6,562 nt of DNA from Desulfovibrionaceae bacterium (GCA_009778355.1 WRJY01000193.1:1-6562), one strand, 5' to 3'. Shown: positions 1 to 6,390, counted from the stretch's first letter. The notes: generated by a model not told the origin, from the sequence alone. Program-made: numbers and translations.

Positions 1-705
1 CTGGACATTGCCCGCTCGTCCACCGCCAAGGGCGAATCGCTGCTGGACACCGTGGCCAACCTGAGCGCCATGGCCGCCGACATCTTCGTCGTGCGCCACA
101 GCGAAAGCGGCGCGCCCCACCTGCTGGCGCAGCACGCCGCGCCGCATGTGCACGTGGTCAATGCCGGCGACGGGCGCCACGCGCATCCCACGCAGGGGCT
201 GCTCGACATGTACACCATCCGCCACTACAAGAAGGACTTTGCCGGCCTGGTGGTGGCCATCGTCGGCGACGTGCTGCACTCGCGCGTGGCGCGCTCGGAC
301 ATTCACGCCCTCACCACGCTGGGCGCCGCCGAGGTGCGCGTGGTCGGCCCCAAAACGCTGGTGCCGGGCGACTTGGCGCCGATGGGCGTGCGCGTGTGCC
401 ACACGCTCGAAGAAGGCATCCGCGATGCCGACGTGGTCATCACGCTGCGTCTGCAAAACGAACGCATGAGCGGCGCGCTGCTGCCTTCCAGGCAGGAATT
501 CTTCGAGAGCTTCGGCCTCACGCCCGAAAAGCTGCGCTGGGCCAGGCCGGATGCCATCGTCATGCACCCCGGCCCCATCAACCGCGGCGTCGAAATCGAC
601 TCGCAGGTGGTCGATGGCCGCCAGAGCGTGATCCTGCCGCAGGTCACCTTCGGCATCGCCGTGCGCATGGCGGCGCTCAGCATCGTGGCCGGAAACGAGG
701 CCTGA
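1..705 (+). CDS. pyrB: Aspartate carbamoyltransferase catalytic chain, C-terminal part (5' end outside window)
   Basis: PyrB condenses carbamoyl phosphate with L-aspartate to N-carbamoyl-aspartate, the committed cytosolic step of pyrimidine synthesis. The reading frame is open from base 1, so the 5' end lies outside the window; 234 codons remain before TGA at 703-705. The fragment begins in the 80s loop, with STAKGE around residues 7-12, where K10 matches catalytic Lys84 of E. coli. It then shows GDGRHAHPTQG (residues 57-66; H62 matches His134), VGDVLHSRVARSD (the carbamoyl-phosphate/Arg167 region), TLRLQNERM (the Arg229 region) and MHPGPINRGVEI near the end. The missing N-terminus should carry the STRTR phosphate-binding motif. 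The MHPGPINRG version, together with the dihydroorotase-like gene one base downstream, suggests the Pseudomonas-type class A enzyme that forms a complex with a pseudo-dihydroorotase. The family is certain; the class is inferred. Confidence 0.96.
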   Translation: MDIARSSTAKGESLLDTVANLSAMAADIFVVRHSESGAPHLLAQHAAPHVHVVNAGDGRHAHPTQGLLDMYTIRHYKKDFAGLVVAIVGDVLHSRVARSDIHALTTLGAAEVRVVGPKTLVPGDLAPMGVRVCHTLEEGIRDADVVITLRLQNERMSGALLPSRQEFFESFGLTPEKLRWARPDAIVMHPGPINRGVEIDSQVVDGRQSVILPQVTFGIAVRMAALSIVAGNEA

Positions 706-706
706 A

Positions 707-2017
707 ATGAAAATTCTGATCGAACAAGGCCGCGTGCTCGACCCCGCCAGCGGGCGCGACCAGATGGCCGACGTGGCCGTGGCCGGCGGGCGCATTGCCG
801 GCATCGGCCAACTGCCCGCTGGCTTTGCGCCCGAGCGCCGCATCGACGCGCGCGGCTGCTGGGTACTGCCCGGCCTGGTGGACCTGGCCGCGCGCCTGGG
901 CGAGCCGGGCCGCGAGCACGCCCACATGCTGGCCAGCGAAATGGCCGCCGCCGTGGCCGGCGGCGTCACCAGCCTGGTGTGCCCGCCCGACACCGACCCC
1001 GTGCTCGACGAACCCGGCCTGGTCGAAATGCTCAAAACCCGCGCCGAGCGCCTGCGCCAGGCGCGCGTGTTCCCGCAGGGCGCGCTCACGCGCGGCCTCA
1101 AGGGCGAGGCGCTGACCGACATGGGCCAGCTCACCGCCGCCGGTTGCATCGCCTTCGGGCAGGCCGACGCGCCGCTGGTCAACACCCAGGTGCTGATGCG
1201 CGCGCTGCAATACGCCAGCACCTTCGGCTACGCCGTGTGGCTAAGGCCGCAAGACCCCTGGCTGGGCGCCGGCGTGGCCGCCAGCGGACCGCTGGCCATG
1301 CGCATGGGGCTGGCCGGCGTACCGGCCAGCGCCGAAACCATCGCCCTGCACACCTTGTTCGATCTGCTGCGCGCCCTGGGTGGCCAGAGCGCCGGGCCGC
1401 GCGTGCATGTGTGCCGGCTGTCCAGCGCCGCCGGCGTCGCCCTGCTGCGCCAGGCCAGGGCCGACGGTCTGAACGTCACCGCCGACGCCAGCATCAACTC
1501 GCTGCACCTGACCGACCACGACATCGGCTACTACGACAGCAGCGCCCGCCTGACCCCCCCGCTGCGCCAGGCGCGCGACCGCGACGCCCTGCAAGCCGCG
1601 CTGGCCGACGGCGTCATCGACGCCCTGGTATCCGACCACGCGCCGATCGAGGCCGACGCCAAGCAACTGCCTTTCGCCGAGGCCGAACCCGGCGCCACCG
1701 GGCTGGAACTGCTGCTGCCGCTGGCGCTGAAATGGGGCCAGGCCCAAGGCGGGCCGGGCGTCATGCGCGCGCTGCAAGCCGTCACCCAGGCGCCCGCCCG
1801 CGTACTGGGCAGCGCGCTGGGCGCCTTGCAGTCCAGTTGCGGCCAACTGGCCGAAGGCGGCGTGGCCGACCTGTGCGTGTTCGACCCCGCCGAACACTGG
1901 CAAGTCACCCCCGCCGCGCTGCGCAGCCAAGGCAAACACACACCGTTCGCCGGCCTGGAACTGGCAGGCCGCGTGCGCTGCACGCTGGTTGCGGGGCATC
2001 TGGCGCACGGGGCTTGA
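707..2017 (+). CDS. pyrX: Dihydroorotase-like protein, probably inactive (PyrX/PyrC' type)
   Basis: This 436-residue protein has the length and fold signatures of a class I dihydroorotase (amidohydrolase superfamily), but its metal site is dismantled. The usual D-x-H-x-H-x-R-x-P-G motif reads DLAARLGEPG (residues 59-68), so both His and the Arg are gone. The FxDDGxP loop reads FGQADAP (150-156). The HCED region reads LRPQD (179-183). The HVCHxS motif reads HVCRLS (234-239). Only SDHAP (309-313), with D310, is intact. In Pseudomonas such inactive homologues (PyrC'/PyrX) are structural subunits needed for a dodecameric aspartate carbamoyltransferase, and the same role is inferred here. ATG at 707 follows the pyrB stop by one base, with GAGG at 697-700 as ribosome binding site, so the two are surely co-translated. 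A separate functional pyrC should exist elsewhere in the genome. The N-terminal beta-sandwich and the C-terminal part look complete. Confidence 0.93.
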   Translation: MKILIEQGRVLDPASGRDQMADVAVAGGRIAGIGQLPAGFAPERRIDARGCWVLPGLVDLAARLGEPGREHAHMLASEMAAAVAGGVTSLVCPPDTDPVLDEPGLVEMLKTRAERLRQARVFPQGALTRGLKGEALTDMGQLTAAGCIAFGQADAPLVNTQVLMRALQYASTFGYAVWLRPQDPWLGAGVAASGPLAMRMGLAGVPASAETIALHTLFDLLRALGGQSAGPRVHVCRLSSAAGVALLRQARADGLNVTADASINSLHLTDHDIGYYDSSARLTPPLRQARDRDALQAALADGVIDALVSDHAPIEADAKQLPFAEAEPGATGLELLLPLALKWGQAQGGPGVMRALQAVTQAPARVLGSALGALQSSCGQLAEGGVADLCVFDPAEHWQVTPAALRSQGKHTPFAGLELAGRVRCTLVAGHLAHGA

Positions 2018-2192
2018 GGCGGCATCGTTGCTGCTCCTGGCTGTCTGCGCCTGACCCTGTTGGTCCAAGTACCGTGTCTGGCCGGTTGATGACATCTGGA
2101 AAGCCTCATTCCGCCCTTGGGCGATAGGAAGAAAACCGACGAGACGCTGCGCACCTGTTGACGACAGGCCCCGTTCAGCGCCACCCAAAATT

Positions 2193-2208
2193 CTTGCGCA
2201 AGCGCTTG
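2193..2208. repeat. Two overlapping 10-base palindromes
   Basis: CTTGCGCAAG (2193-2202) and CAAGCGCTTG (2199-2208) are each perfect palindromes sharing four bases. They lie about 92-107 bases before the importer start codon, a suitable distance for an operator. No known regulator site is recognised, and short GC-rich palindromes also occur by chance in such DNA. Confidence 0.4.
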
Positions 2209-2245
2209 GCCGCGGCGGCGGACATGCTGCGACAATTCATGTTTA

Positions 2246-2273
2246 CCGTGCGCGCACGGCGGATTTTTGTTTT
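2246..2273 (+). promoter_or_regulatory. 14-base palindrome followed by T-rich run
   Basis: CCGTGCGCGCACGG (2246-2259) is a perfect palindrome. As RNA it gives a 5-bp stem with a CGCG loop. Four bases (CGGA) separate it from TTTTTGTTTT at 2264-2273. This could be a weak intrinsic terminator of the pyr transcript, an attenuator in the importer leader, or a protein binding site. The stem is short and the T run is not directly adjacent, so termination is only a possibility. Confidence 0.35.
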
Positions 2274-2283
2274 CATGACTTAC

Positions 2284-2290
2284 AAGGAAG
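2284..2290 (+). promoter_or_regulatory. Ribosome binding site of substrate-binding protein gene
   Basis: AAGGAAG lies nine bases before the ATG at 2300. It fixes this start and gives a protein whose N-terminus is a complete lipoprotein signal peptide. Confidence 0.75.
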
Positions 2291-2299
2291 CGTTTCGCA

Positions 2300-3136
2300 A
2301 TGATCTTCACGACGAATGGCCTCGATCTGAATCGTCTCCAGCGCCGGGCCGCGCTGGCGCTGGGCGCTGCGCTGGCGCTGATGGCCGCCGGCTGCAACCA
2401 GCCGGCCAGCCCGGGCGCGCAGCCGGCCGCCAGCGCGGCGGCGCCGGCCAAGATCGTCATCGGCCTGGATGACAACTTTCCGCCGATGGGCTTTCGCGAT
2501 GAAAAGAATGAACTGGTCGGCTTCGACATCGATCTGGCGCGCGAGGCGGCCCGGCACTTGGGCGCGCAGGTGGAGTTCAAGCCGATCGACTGGAGCGCCA
2601 AGGAGGCCGAGCTCAACGGTCACCGCGTCGATGCGCTGTGGAACGGCCTGACGATTACCGAGGAGCGCAAGCAAAATATCGCCTTCACCTCGCCCTATCT
2701 GGACAACCGCCAGATCATCGTGGTGACCACTGAGTCGCCGATCAACGCCAAGGCCGATTTGGCGGGCAAGACCGTGGGCGTGCAGGACGGCTCCACCGCG
2801 GTCGATGCCGTCGAACGCGACGCCGCGACGGCCCGGTCGCTCAAGGAGCTCAAGAAGTTCAGCGACAACGTGACCGCGCTGATGGACCTGAAGACCGGGC
2901 GGCTGGACGCGGTGGTGGTCGATGAGGTGGTGGGGCGCTACTACCTGACCAAGAAACCCGGCGAATACCGCGTGCTCGACGATAACTTCGGCACCGAGGA
3001 GTACGGCGTGGGCGTGCGCAAGGACGATGCCGCGCTGCTGGCGAGCCTGCAAGGCGCGCTCGACAAGATGAAGCAGGACGGTTCGGCGGCGGCGGTCTCG
3101 AACAAATGGTTCGGCAAGGACATCATCGTCAAGTAA
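2300..3136 (+). CDS. Polar amino acid ABC transporter, substrate-binding lipoprotein
   Basis: This 278-residue extracytoplasmic solute-binding protein of family 3 (GlnH/HisJ/FliY type) captures an amino acid and delivers it to the permease encoded next. Residues 1-31 form a signal peptide: an N-region with NRLQRR, a hydrophobic core, and lipobox-like MAAG before C32, so it is probably lipid-anchored. An Ala/Pro-rich linker runs to about residue 50. The mature domain starts at KIVIGLDDNFPPMGF and carries the family signature GFDIDLAREAARHLG (74-88). Ligand-binding features include TITEER (118-123), with R123 expected to hold the ligand carboxylate, and VVVDEV (205-210), with D208 expected to bind the amino group. 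Substrate cannot be read from sequence. The IDW...WNGLTITEERK segment resembles a subgroup I associate from memory with cystine or other polar amino acid importers of Gram-positive bacteria; this is inference. It is the first gene of a three-gene importer operon. Confidence 0.93.
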   Translation: MIFTTNGLDLNRLQRRAALALGAALALMAAGCNQPASPGAQPAASAAAPAKIVIGLDDNFPPMGFRDEKNELVGFDIDLAREAARHLGAQVEFKPIDWSAKEAELNGHRVDALWNGLTITEERKQNIAFTSPYLDNRQIIVVTTESPINAKADLAGKTVGVQDGSTAVDAVERDAATARSLKELKKFSDNVTALMDLKTGRLDAVVVDEVVGRYYLTKKPGEYRVLDDNFGTEEYGVGVRKDDAALLASLQGALDKMKQDGSAAAVSNKWFGKDIIVK

Positions 3137-3148
3137 GGCATTGGGGCG

Positions 3149-3162
3149 AGCGCTGGCGCGCT
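3149..3162 (+). other. Short GC-rich hairpin between binding-protein and permease genes
   Basis: AGCGC (3149-3153) and GCGCT (3158-3162) form a 5-bp stem with loop TGGC, 12 bases after the binding-protein stop codon. Such hairpins often protect the 3' end of the abundant binding-protein mRNA and lower expression of downstream permease genes. There is no T run, so full termination is unlikely. The structure is small. Confidence 0.3.
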
Positions 3163-3190
3163 GACCGCCTGTAACGACCGCCTTTACCGC

Positions 3191-3844
3191 ATGGACTATT
3201 TGCTGTCCATCCTCGGCCCGCTGGCGCAGGGCGCGGGGCTGACCTTGCAGGTGTTCGCCATCACCCTGGCGCTGTCGCTGCCGCTGGGGCTGATGCTGGC
3301 GCTGGCGCGCCTGTCGCGCTGGCGTGGCGTGGTCTCGGCGGTCAGCGGCTATATCTGGCTGATGCGCGGCACGCCGCTGATGCTGCAAATGCTGTTCGTC
3401 TATTACGCGCTGCCTTTCGTGCCCGTGGTGGGCATCAAGTTGAGCGACTTTCCGGCGGCCATCGTCGCCTTCGTGCTCAACTACGCGGCCTACTTTGCCG
3501 AAATATTCCGCGGCGGCATCCAGTCGATCGACCGCGGCCAGTACGAGGCGGCCAAGGTGCTGGGCCTGAGCTACGGCCAGACCATGCGGCGCATCGTGCT
3601 GCCGCAGGTGGTCAAGCGCGTGCTGGCGCCGGTGAGCAACGAGACCATCACGCTGGTCAAGGACACCTCGCTGATCTACGTGCTGGCGATGAACGACTTG
3701 CTGCGCGTGGCGCGCGGCATGGTGCAGCGCGATTTCACGACCCAGCCCTTCGTGGTGGCGGGCTTGTTCTACCTGCTGATGACGCTGGCGCTGACCGTGG
3801 GCTTTGCCCGCCTCGAAAAGAAATATGCGGTCTATGACGGCTAG
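3191..3844 (+). CDS. Polar amino acid ABC transporter, permease subunit (HisM/GlnP family)
   Basis: This 217-residue inner-membrane protein forms the translocation channel. Hydrophobic segments lie near residues 17-40, 47-80, 88-105, 152-170 and 185-206, consistent with about five transmembrane helices. Diagnostic motifs are RGTPLMLQM (59-67) and the EAA loop, EAAKVLG starting at residue 119 and ending IVLPQ at 135-139, which contacts the ATPase. Only one permease gene is present, so a homodimer is expected. No ATG, GTG or TTG lies in frame between the start and the upstream in-frame stop at 3134-3136, which supports ATG 3191. However, no good Shine-Dalgarno sequence precedes it, so translation may be weak or depend on the upstream gene. 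The gap to the binding-protein gene is 54 bases. The 3' end overlaps the likely start of the ATPase gene by 11 bases. Confidence 0.94.
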   Translation: MDYLLSILGPLAQGAGLTLQVFAITLALSLPLGLMLALARLSRWRGVVSAVSGYIWLMRGTPLMLQMLFVYYALPFVPVVGIKLSDFPAAIVAFVLNYAAYFAEIFRGGIQSIDRGQYEAAKVLGLSYGQTMRRIVLPQVVKRVLAPVSNETITLVKDTSLIYVLAMNDLLRVARGMVQRDFTTQPFVVAGLFYLLMTLALTVGFARLEKKYAVYDG

Positions 3845-4628
3845 CCCGGCATCCGGACTGCTGGCGGCGGCGCCGATGATCCGCGCCAGCGACATCCACA
3901 AACGCTTTGACGCGCTGGCGGTGCTCAAGGGCGTGTCGGTCGATGTCCACAAGGGCGACGTGGTGGCGGTCATCGGCCCTTCAGGCTCGGGCAAGAGCAC
4001 GCTGCTGCGCTGCATCGCGCACCTGGAGACCATCGAGCAGGGCCGCATCGAAATCGAAGGCGAGGCGATGGTCACGACCGACGCGCAAGGCCAGTGCCGC
4101 TACGCCAGCGACGCTCAGGTGCGCCGCATCTGCCGCAAGATGGGCATGGTGTTTCAGCACTTCAACCTGTTCCCGCACCTGACGGTGTTGCAGAACCTGA
4201 TCGAGGCGCCGATGACCGTCAAAGGCATCAAGCGCGATGCCATCGTGCCGCGCGCGCAGGCGCTGCTGCGCAAGGTCGGCCTGCTCGACAAGCAGGACGT
4301 TTATCCCGCGCGCCTGTCGGGCGGCCAAAAGCAACGGGTGGCCATTGCCCGCGCGCTGGCGATGGAGCCGGGCATCCTGCTGTTCGACGAACCGACCTCC
4401 GCGCTCGACCCCGAACTGACCGGCGAGGTGCTGCGCGCCATGCGCGAGCTGGCGCAGGAACGCCTGACCATGCTGGTCGTCACGCACGAGATGGGTTTTG
4501 CGCGCGACGTGTCCACGCGCACGCTGTTCATGGACGGCGGCCAGATCATCGAGGCCGGCGCGCCCGCGCAAATCTTCTCCGCGCCCGCGCACCCGCGCAC
4601 GCGGGCTTTCCTGGAGCACATGCTGTAG
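3834..4628 (+). CDS. Polar amino acid ABC transporter, ATP-binding subunit (GlnQ/HisP family)
   Basis: This cytoplasmic ATPase powers the importer. With ATG 3834 it has 264 residues and all nucleotide-binding motifs: Walker A GPSGSGKST (48-56), Q-loop Q108 in VFQHFNLFPH, signature LSGGQKQR (161-168), Walker B ILLFDEP (181-187, catalytic E186), D-loop SALD (189-192) and H-loop H218. A segment between about residues 75 and 100 (EGEAMVTTDAQG to RRICRKM) is an insertion seen in one subgroup of this family. Three starts are possible. TTG 3804 would extend the protein by 10 residues. ATG 3834 overlaps the permease stop by 11 bases and suits translational coupling. ATG 3876 gives 250 residues beginning MIRASDIHKRF, closest to the usual family length. 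I chose 3834, but 3876 is a real alternative. It is the last gene of the importer operon. Confidence 0.93.
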   Translation: MTASPASGLLAAAPMIRASDIHKRFDALAVLKGVSVDVHKGDVVAVIGPSGSGKSTLLRCIAHLETIEQGRIEIEGEAMVTTDAQGQCRYASDAQVRRICRKMGMVFQHFNLFPHLTVLQNLIEAPMTVKGIKRDAIVPRAQALLRKVGLLDKQDVYPARLSGGQKQRVAIARALAMEPGILLFDEPTSALDPELTGEVLRAMRELAQERLTMLVVTHEMGFARDVSTRTLFMDGGQIIEAGAPAQIFSAPAHPRTRAFLEHML

Positions 4629-4654
4629 GGCGTGACGGTTACGGTAACGTCGCC
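4629..4654. terminator. Imperfect hairpin after the importer operon
   Basis: GGCG (4629-4632) pairs with CGCC (4651-4654). Inner pairs ACG/CGT and TT/AA enclose loop ACGGT, with small bulges on the left arm. It begins immediately after the ATPase stop codon, in the 87-base gap between two convergent transcription units. No T run follows on either strand, so it is at best a weak terminator or a 3'-end stabiliser. Confidence 0.3.
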
Positions 4655-4715
4655 GATCAGCCTTTAGTGGCGATGGCCTTCAAAAGCTTGCCATACCCTT
4701 TCTCTTCAGGCTGGT

Positions 4716-5495
4716 TCACTGGTTTTTGAACACCGGCGCGCGCTTGTTCATGAAGGCGTCCATGCCTTCCTTCTGGTCGCTGGTGGCGAACAGGCCGTGG
4801 AACAAGCGGCGCTCGAACATGAGGCCGTCGGCCAGTGTGCCCTCGAAGGCGCGGTTGACGCATTCCTTGGCGGCCATCGCGGCCAATTGGCCGAAGCCGC
4901 AGATGGTGAGAGCCGCGCCCAGCGCCTCGTCCATCAGCTTGTCCAATGGCACCACACGGCTGACCAGGCCGGCGCGCTCGGCTTCCGTGGCGTCCATCAT
5001 GCGGGCGGTGAGCGCCATGTCCATGGCCTTCGATTTGCCGATGGCGCGCGGCAGGCGCTGCGTGCCGCCGGCGCCTGGAATCACGCCCAGCTTGATCTCC
5101 GGCTGGCCGAACCTGGCGTTGTCGGCGGCGATGATGAAGTCGCACATCATCGCCAGCTCGCAGCCGCCGCCCAGGGCGAAACCGCTGACGGCGGCGATCA
5201 CCGGCTTGCGGATGGAGCGAATGGTTTCCCAATCGCGGGTAATGTAGTCGTCGCGATAGACGTCGGCAAAGGTGTAGCTGGCCATGGCGCCAATGTCGGC
5301 GCCGGCGGCAAAGGCTTTCTCGCTGCCGGTGATGATGATGCAGCCGATGGCCGGGTCGGCGTCGAAGTCCTTGAGCGCGCGGCCCAATTCGCGCATCAGC
5401 TCGCCGCTCAACGCATTGAGCTGCTTGGGCCGGTTGAGGGTGATGACGCCGACTTTGCCGGCCTCGGTGCGCGTGGTGATGAATTCGTAGTCCAT
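4716..5495 (-). CDS. Short-chain enoyl-CoA hydratase (crotonase family)
   Basis: This 259-residue protein is a full-length crotonase, which adds water to trans-2-enoyl-CoA to give 3-hydroxyacyl-CoA. The oxyanion-hole regions are AFAAGAD (61-67) and the GGG of FALGGGCELAM (106-116). Both catalytic glutamates of classical enoyl-CoA hydratases are present: E113 in GGCEL and E133 in FGQPEIKLG, at the same 20-residue spacing as Glu144 and Glu164 of the rat enzyme. GVIPGAGGTQRLPR (137-150) and the C-terminal KRAPVFKNQ are also typical. It is therefore probably a genuine hydratase rather than a divergent relative. The pathway (fatty acid beta-oxidation, phenylacetate, butanoate or branched-chain amino acid degradation) cannot be told from sequence. 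The frame is open further upstream into accD, but AAGGA six bases before ATG 5495 fixes the start. It lies 22 bases behind accD and is likely co-transcribed with it. Confidence 0.94.
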   Translation of the reverse strand: MDYEFITTRTEAGKVGVITLNRPKQLNALSGELMRELGRALKDFDADPAIGCIIITGSEKAFAAGADIGAMASYTFADVYRDDYITRDWETIRSIRKPVIAAVSGFALGGGCELAMMCDFIIAADNARFGQPEIKLGVIPGAGGTQRLPRAIGKSKAMDMALTARMMDATEAERAGLVSRVVPLDKLMDEALGAALTICGFGQLAAMAAKECVNRAFEGTLADGLMFERRLFHGLFATSDQKEGMDAFMNKRAPVFKNQ

Positions 5496-5501
5496 GTGGT
5501 G

Positions 5502-5506
5502 TCCTT
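5502..5506 (-). promoter_or_regulatory. Ribosome binding site of enoyl-CoA hydratase gene
   Basis: On the minus strand AAGGA lies six bases before the ATG at 5495, inside the 22-base accD-hydratase spacer. It argues against the longer open frame that would start at 5699 inside accD. Confidence 0.75.
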
Positions 5507-5517
5507 GTGAAGTGGAT

Positions 5518-6390
5518 TTATTGCACCGCCTCGGAGGGCTGGCGTTGCAGCATGGCCAGTACGCTGGCGATTTTGGCGCGCAGTTCGCGCCGGTCGCAGA
5601 TGAAGTCCACCGCGCCCTTGTCTTGCAGGAACTCGGCGCGCTGAAAGCCATCGGGCAGTTTGACGCGCATGGTGTTTTCGATGACGCGCGGGCCGGCAAA
5701 GCCGATCAGCGCCTTGGGCTCGGCGATGACCACGTCGCCGACGAAGGCAAAACCCGCCGACACGCCGCCCATGGTGGGGTCGGTCAGCACGCTGATGTAG
5801 GGCAGGCCCTTTTTGGCCAGGCGGGTCAGGGCGGCGTTGGTCTTGGCCATCTGCATCAGCGACAGCAGGCCTTCCTGCATCCGCGCGCCGCCGGTGGCGG
5901 TAAAGCAGATGAAGGGCACCTTCTGCTCGATGGCGGTTTCGACGCCGCGCACGAATCGCTCGCCGACGACCGAGCCCATGCTGCCGCCCATGAAGTCGAA
6001 CTCGAACGCCGCCGCCACCACGCTGACCGAATGCACCGCGCCGCCCATGACGATCAGCGCGTCGGTTTCGCCGGTGGATTCCAGCGCCTCTTTCAGCCGC
6101 TCGGGATATTTGCGGCTGTCCTTGAACTTGAGCGCATCGACCGGCAGCGCTTCCTGCCCGATTTCGTAGCGGCCCTCACCATCGAGAAACACGTTGAGCC
6201 GCTCGCGCGCGCCGATGCGGTGGTGATGGCCGCAGTGCGGGCAGACGTTCTGGTTTTGCTCCAGGTCGGTCTTGTACAGGACCGTATCGCACTGCGGACA
6301 TTTGATCCACAACCCCTCGGGCATCTGCCGGCGCTCGGCGGCGTCTGACTTTTGTATCTTGGGGGGCAGGAGTTTTTCCAGCCAGCTCAT
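5518..6390 (-). CDS. accD: Acetyl-CoA carboxylase, carboxyltransferase subunit beta
   Basis: AccD pairs with AccA in the cytosol to move the carboxyl group from carboxybiotin-BCCP to acetyl-CoA, making malonyl-CoA for fatty acid synthesis. The 290-residue protein has the normal family length. It starts MSWLEKLLPPKI and has the N-terminal four-cysteine zinc ribbon at C31, C34, C50 and C53 (CPQC...CPHC), which is characteristic of the bacterial beta subunit. The carboxyltransferase core shows FEFDFMGGSMGSVVGER (129-145), the oxyanion-forming TATGGARMQEG (164-174), LTDPTMGGVSAGF (202-214) and GFAGPRVIE (230-238). ATG 6390 is supported by AAGGA at 6400-6404 on the minus strand, nine bases upstream. 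The gene follows trpA by 78 bases, an arrangement common in beta- and gammaproteobacteria. The next gene downstream is an enoyl-CoA hydratase rather than folC, which I would expect from related genomes. Confidence 0.98.
   Translation of the reverse strand: MSWLEKLLPPKIQKSDAAERRQMPEGLWIKCPQCDTVLYKTDLEQNQNVCPHCGHHHRIGARERLNVFLDGEGRYEIGQEALPVDALKFKDSRKYPERLKEALESTGETDALIVMGGAVHSVSVVAAAFEFDFMGGSMGSVVGERFVRGVETAIEQKVPFICFTATGGARMQEGLLSLMQMAKTNAALTRLAKKGLPYISVLTDPTMGGVSAGFAFVGDVVIAEPKALIGFAGPRVIENTMRVKLPDGFQRAEFLQDKGAVDFICDRRELRAKIASVLAMLQRQPSEAVQ

Larger units (their letters stand above)
2018..2299. other. Non-coding gap between pyr genes and ABC importer
   Basis: I recognise no convincing gene in these 282 bases; the open frames crossing it are low-complexity shadows of the neighbouring genes. 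It should carry the end of the pyr transcript and the importer promoter. Visible structures are a small dyad CCTGT-TGACG-ACAGG (2154-2168), two overlapping 10-base palindromes (2193-2208) and a 14-base palindrome followed by a T-rich run (2246-2273). A weak sigma70-like pair, TTGGCC at 2206-2211 and GACAAT at 2231-2236 with a 19-base spacer, is possible but not convincing. Confidence 0.6.

Noticed and set aside
979..2127. 382-codon plus-strand frame overlapping the dihydroorotase-like gene
   Set aside because: Its Arg/Ala/Pro-rich translation lacks any domain and it lies in another frame of a clear gene.
2154..2168. TTGACG inside the dyad CCTGT-TGACG-ACAGG as a -35 box
   Set aside because: No acceptable -10 hexamer lies at 16-18 bases; the nearest candidate, CAAAAT, is 22 bases away.
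2273..4075. 600-codon open frame on the minus strand across the importer genes
   Set aside because: It is antisense to three well-supported genes, has no family motifs, and its His/Gln/Arg-rich composition is typical of shadow frames in GC-rich DNA.
4657..4730. Minus-strand tail reading EEKGYGKLLKAIATKG in another frame past the hydratase stop
   Set aside because: It looks somewhat protein-like and raised the idea of a gene remnant, but the hydratase already has a normal family C-terminus, the stretch is about 20 codons and no family is recognised.
5496..5699. N-terminal extension of the hydratase into accD
   Set aside because: The extra 68 residues are out-of-frame accD sequence, and a good ribosome binding site precedes the internal ATG at 5495.
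5494..6348. 284-codon plus-strand frame opposite accD
   Set aside because: It is fully antisense to accD, with His/Gly/Ala-rich low-complexity translation and no recognisable domain.
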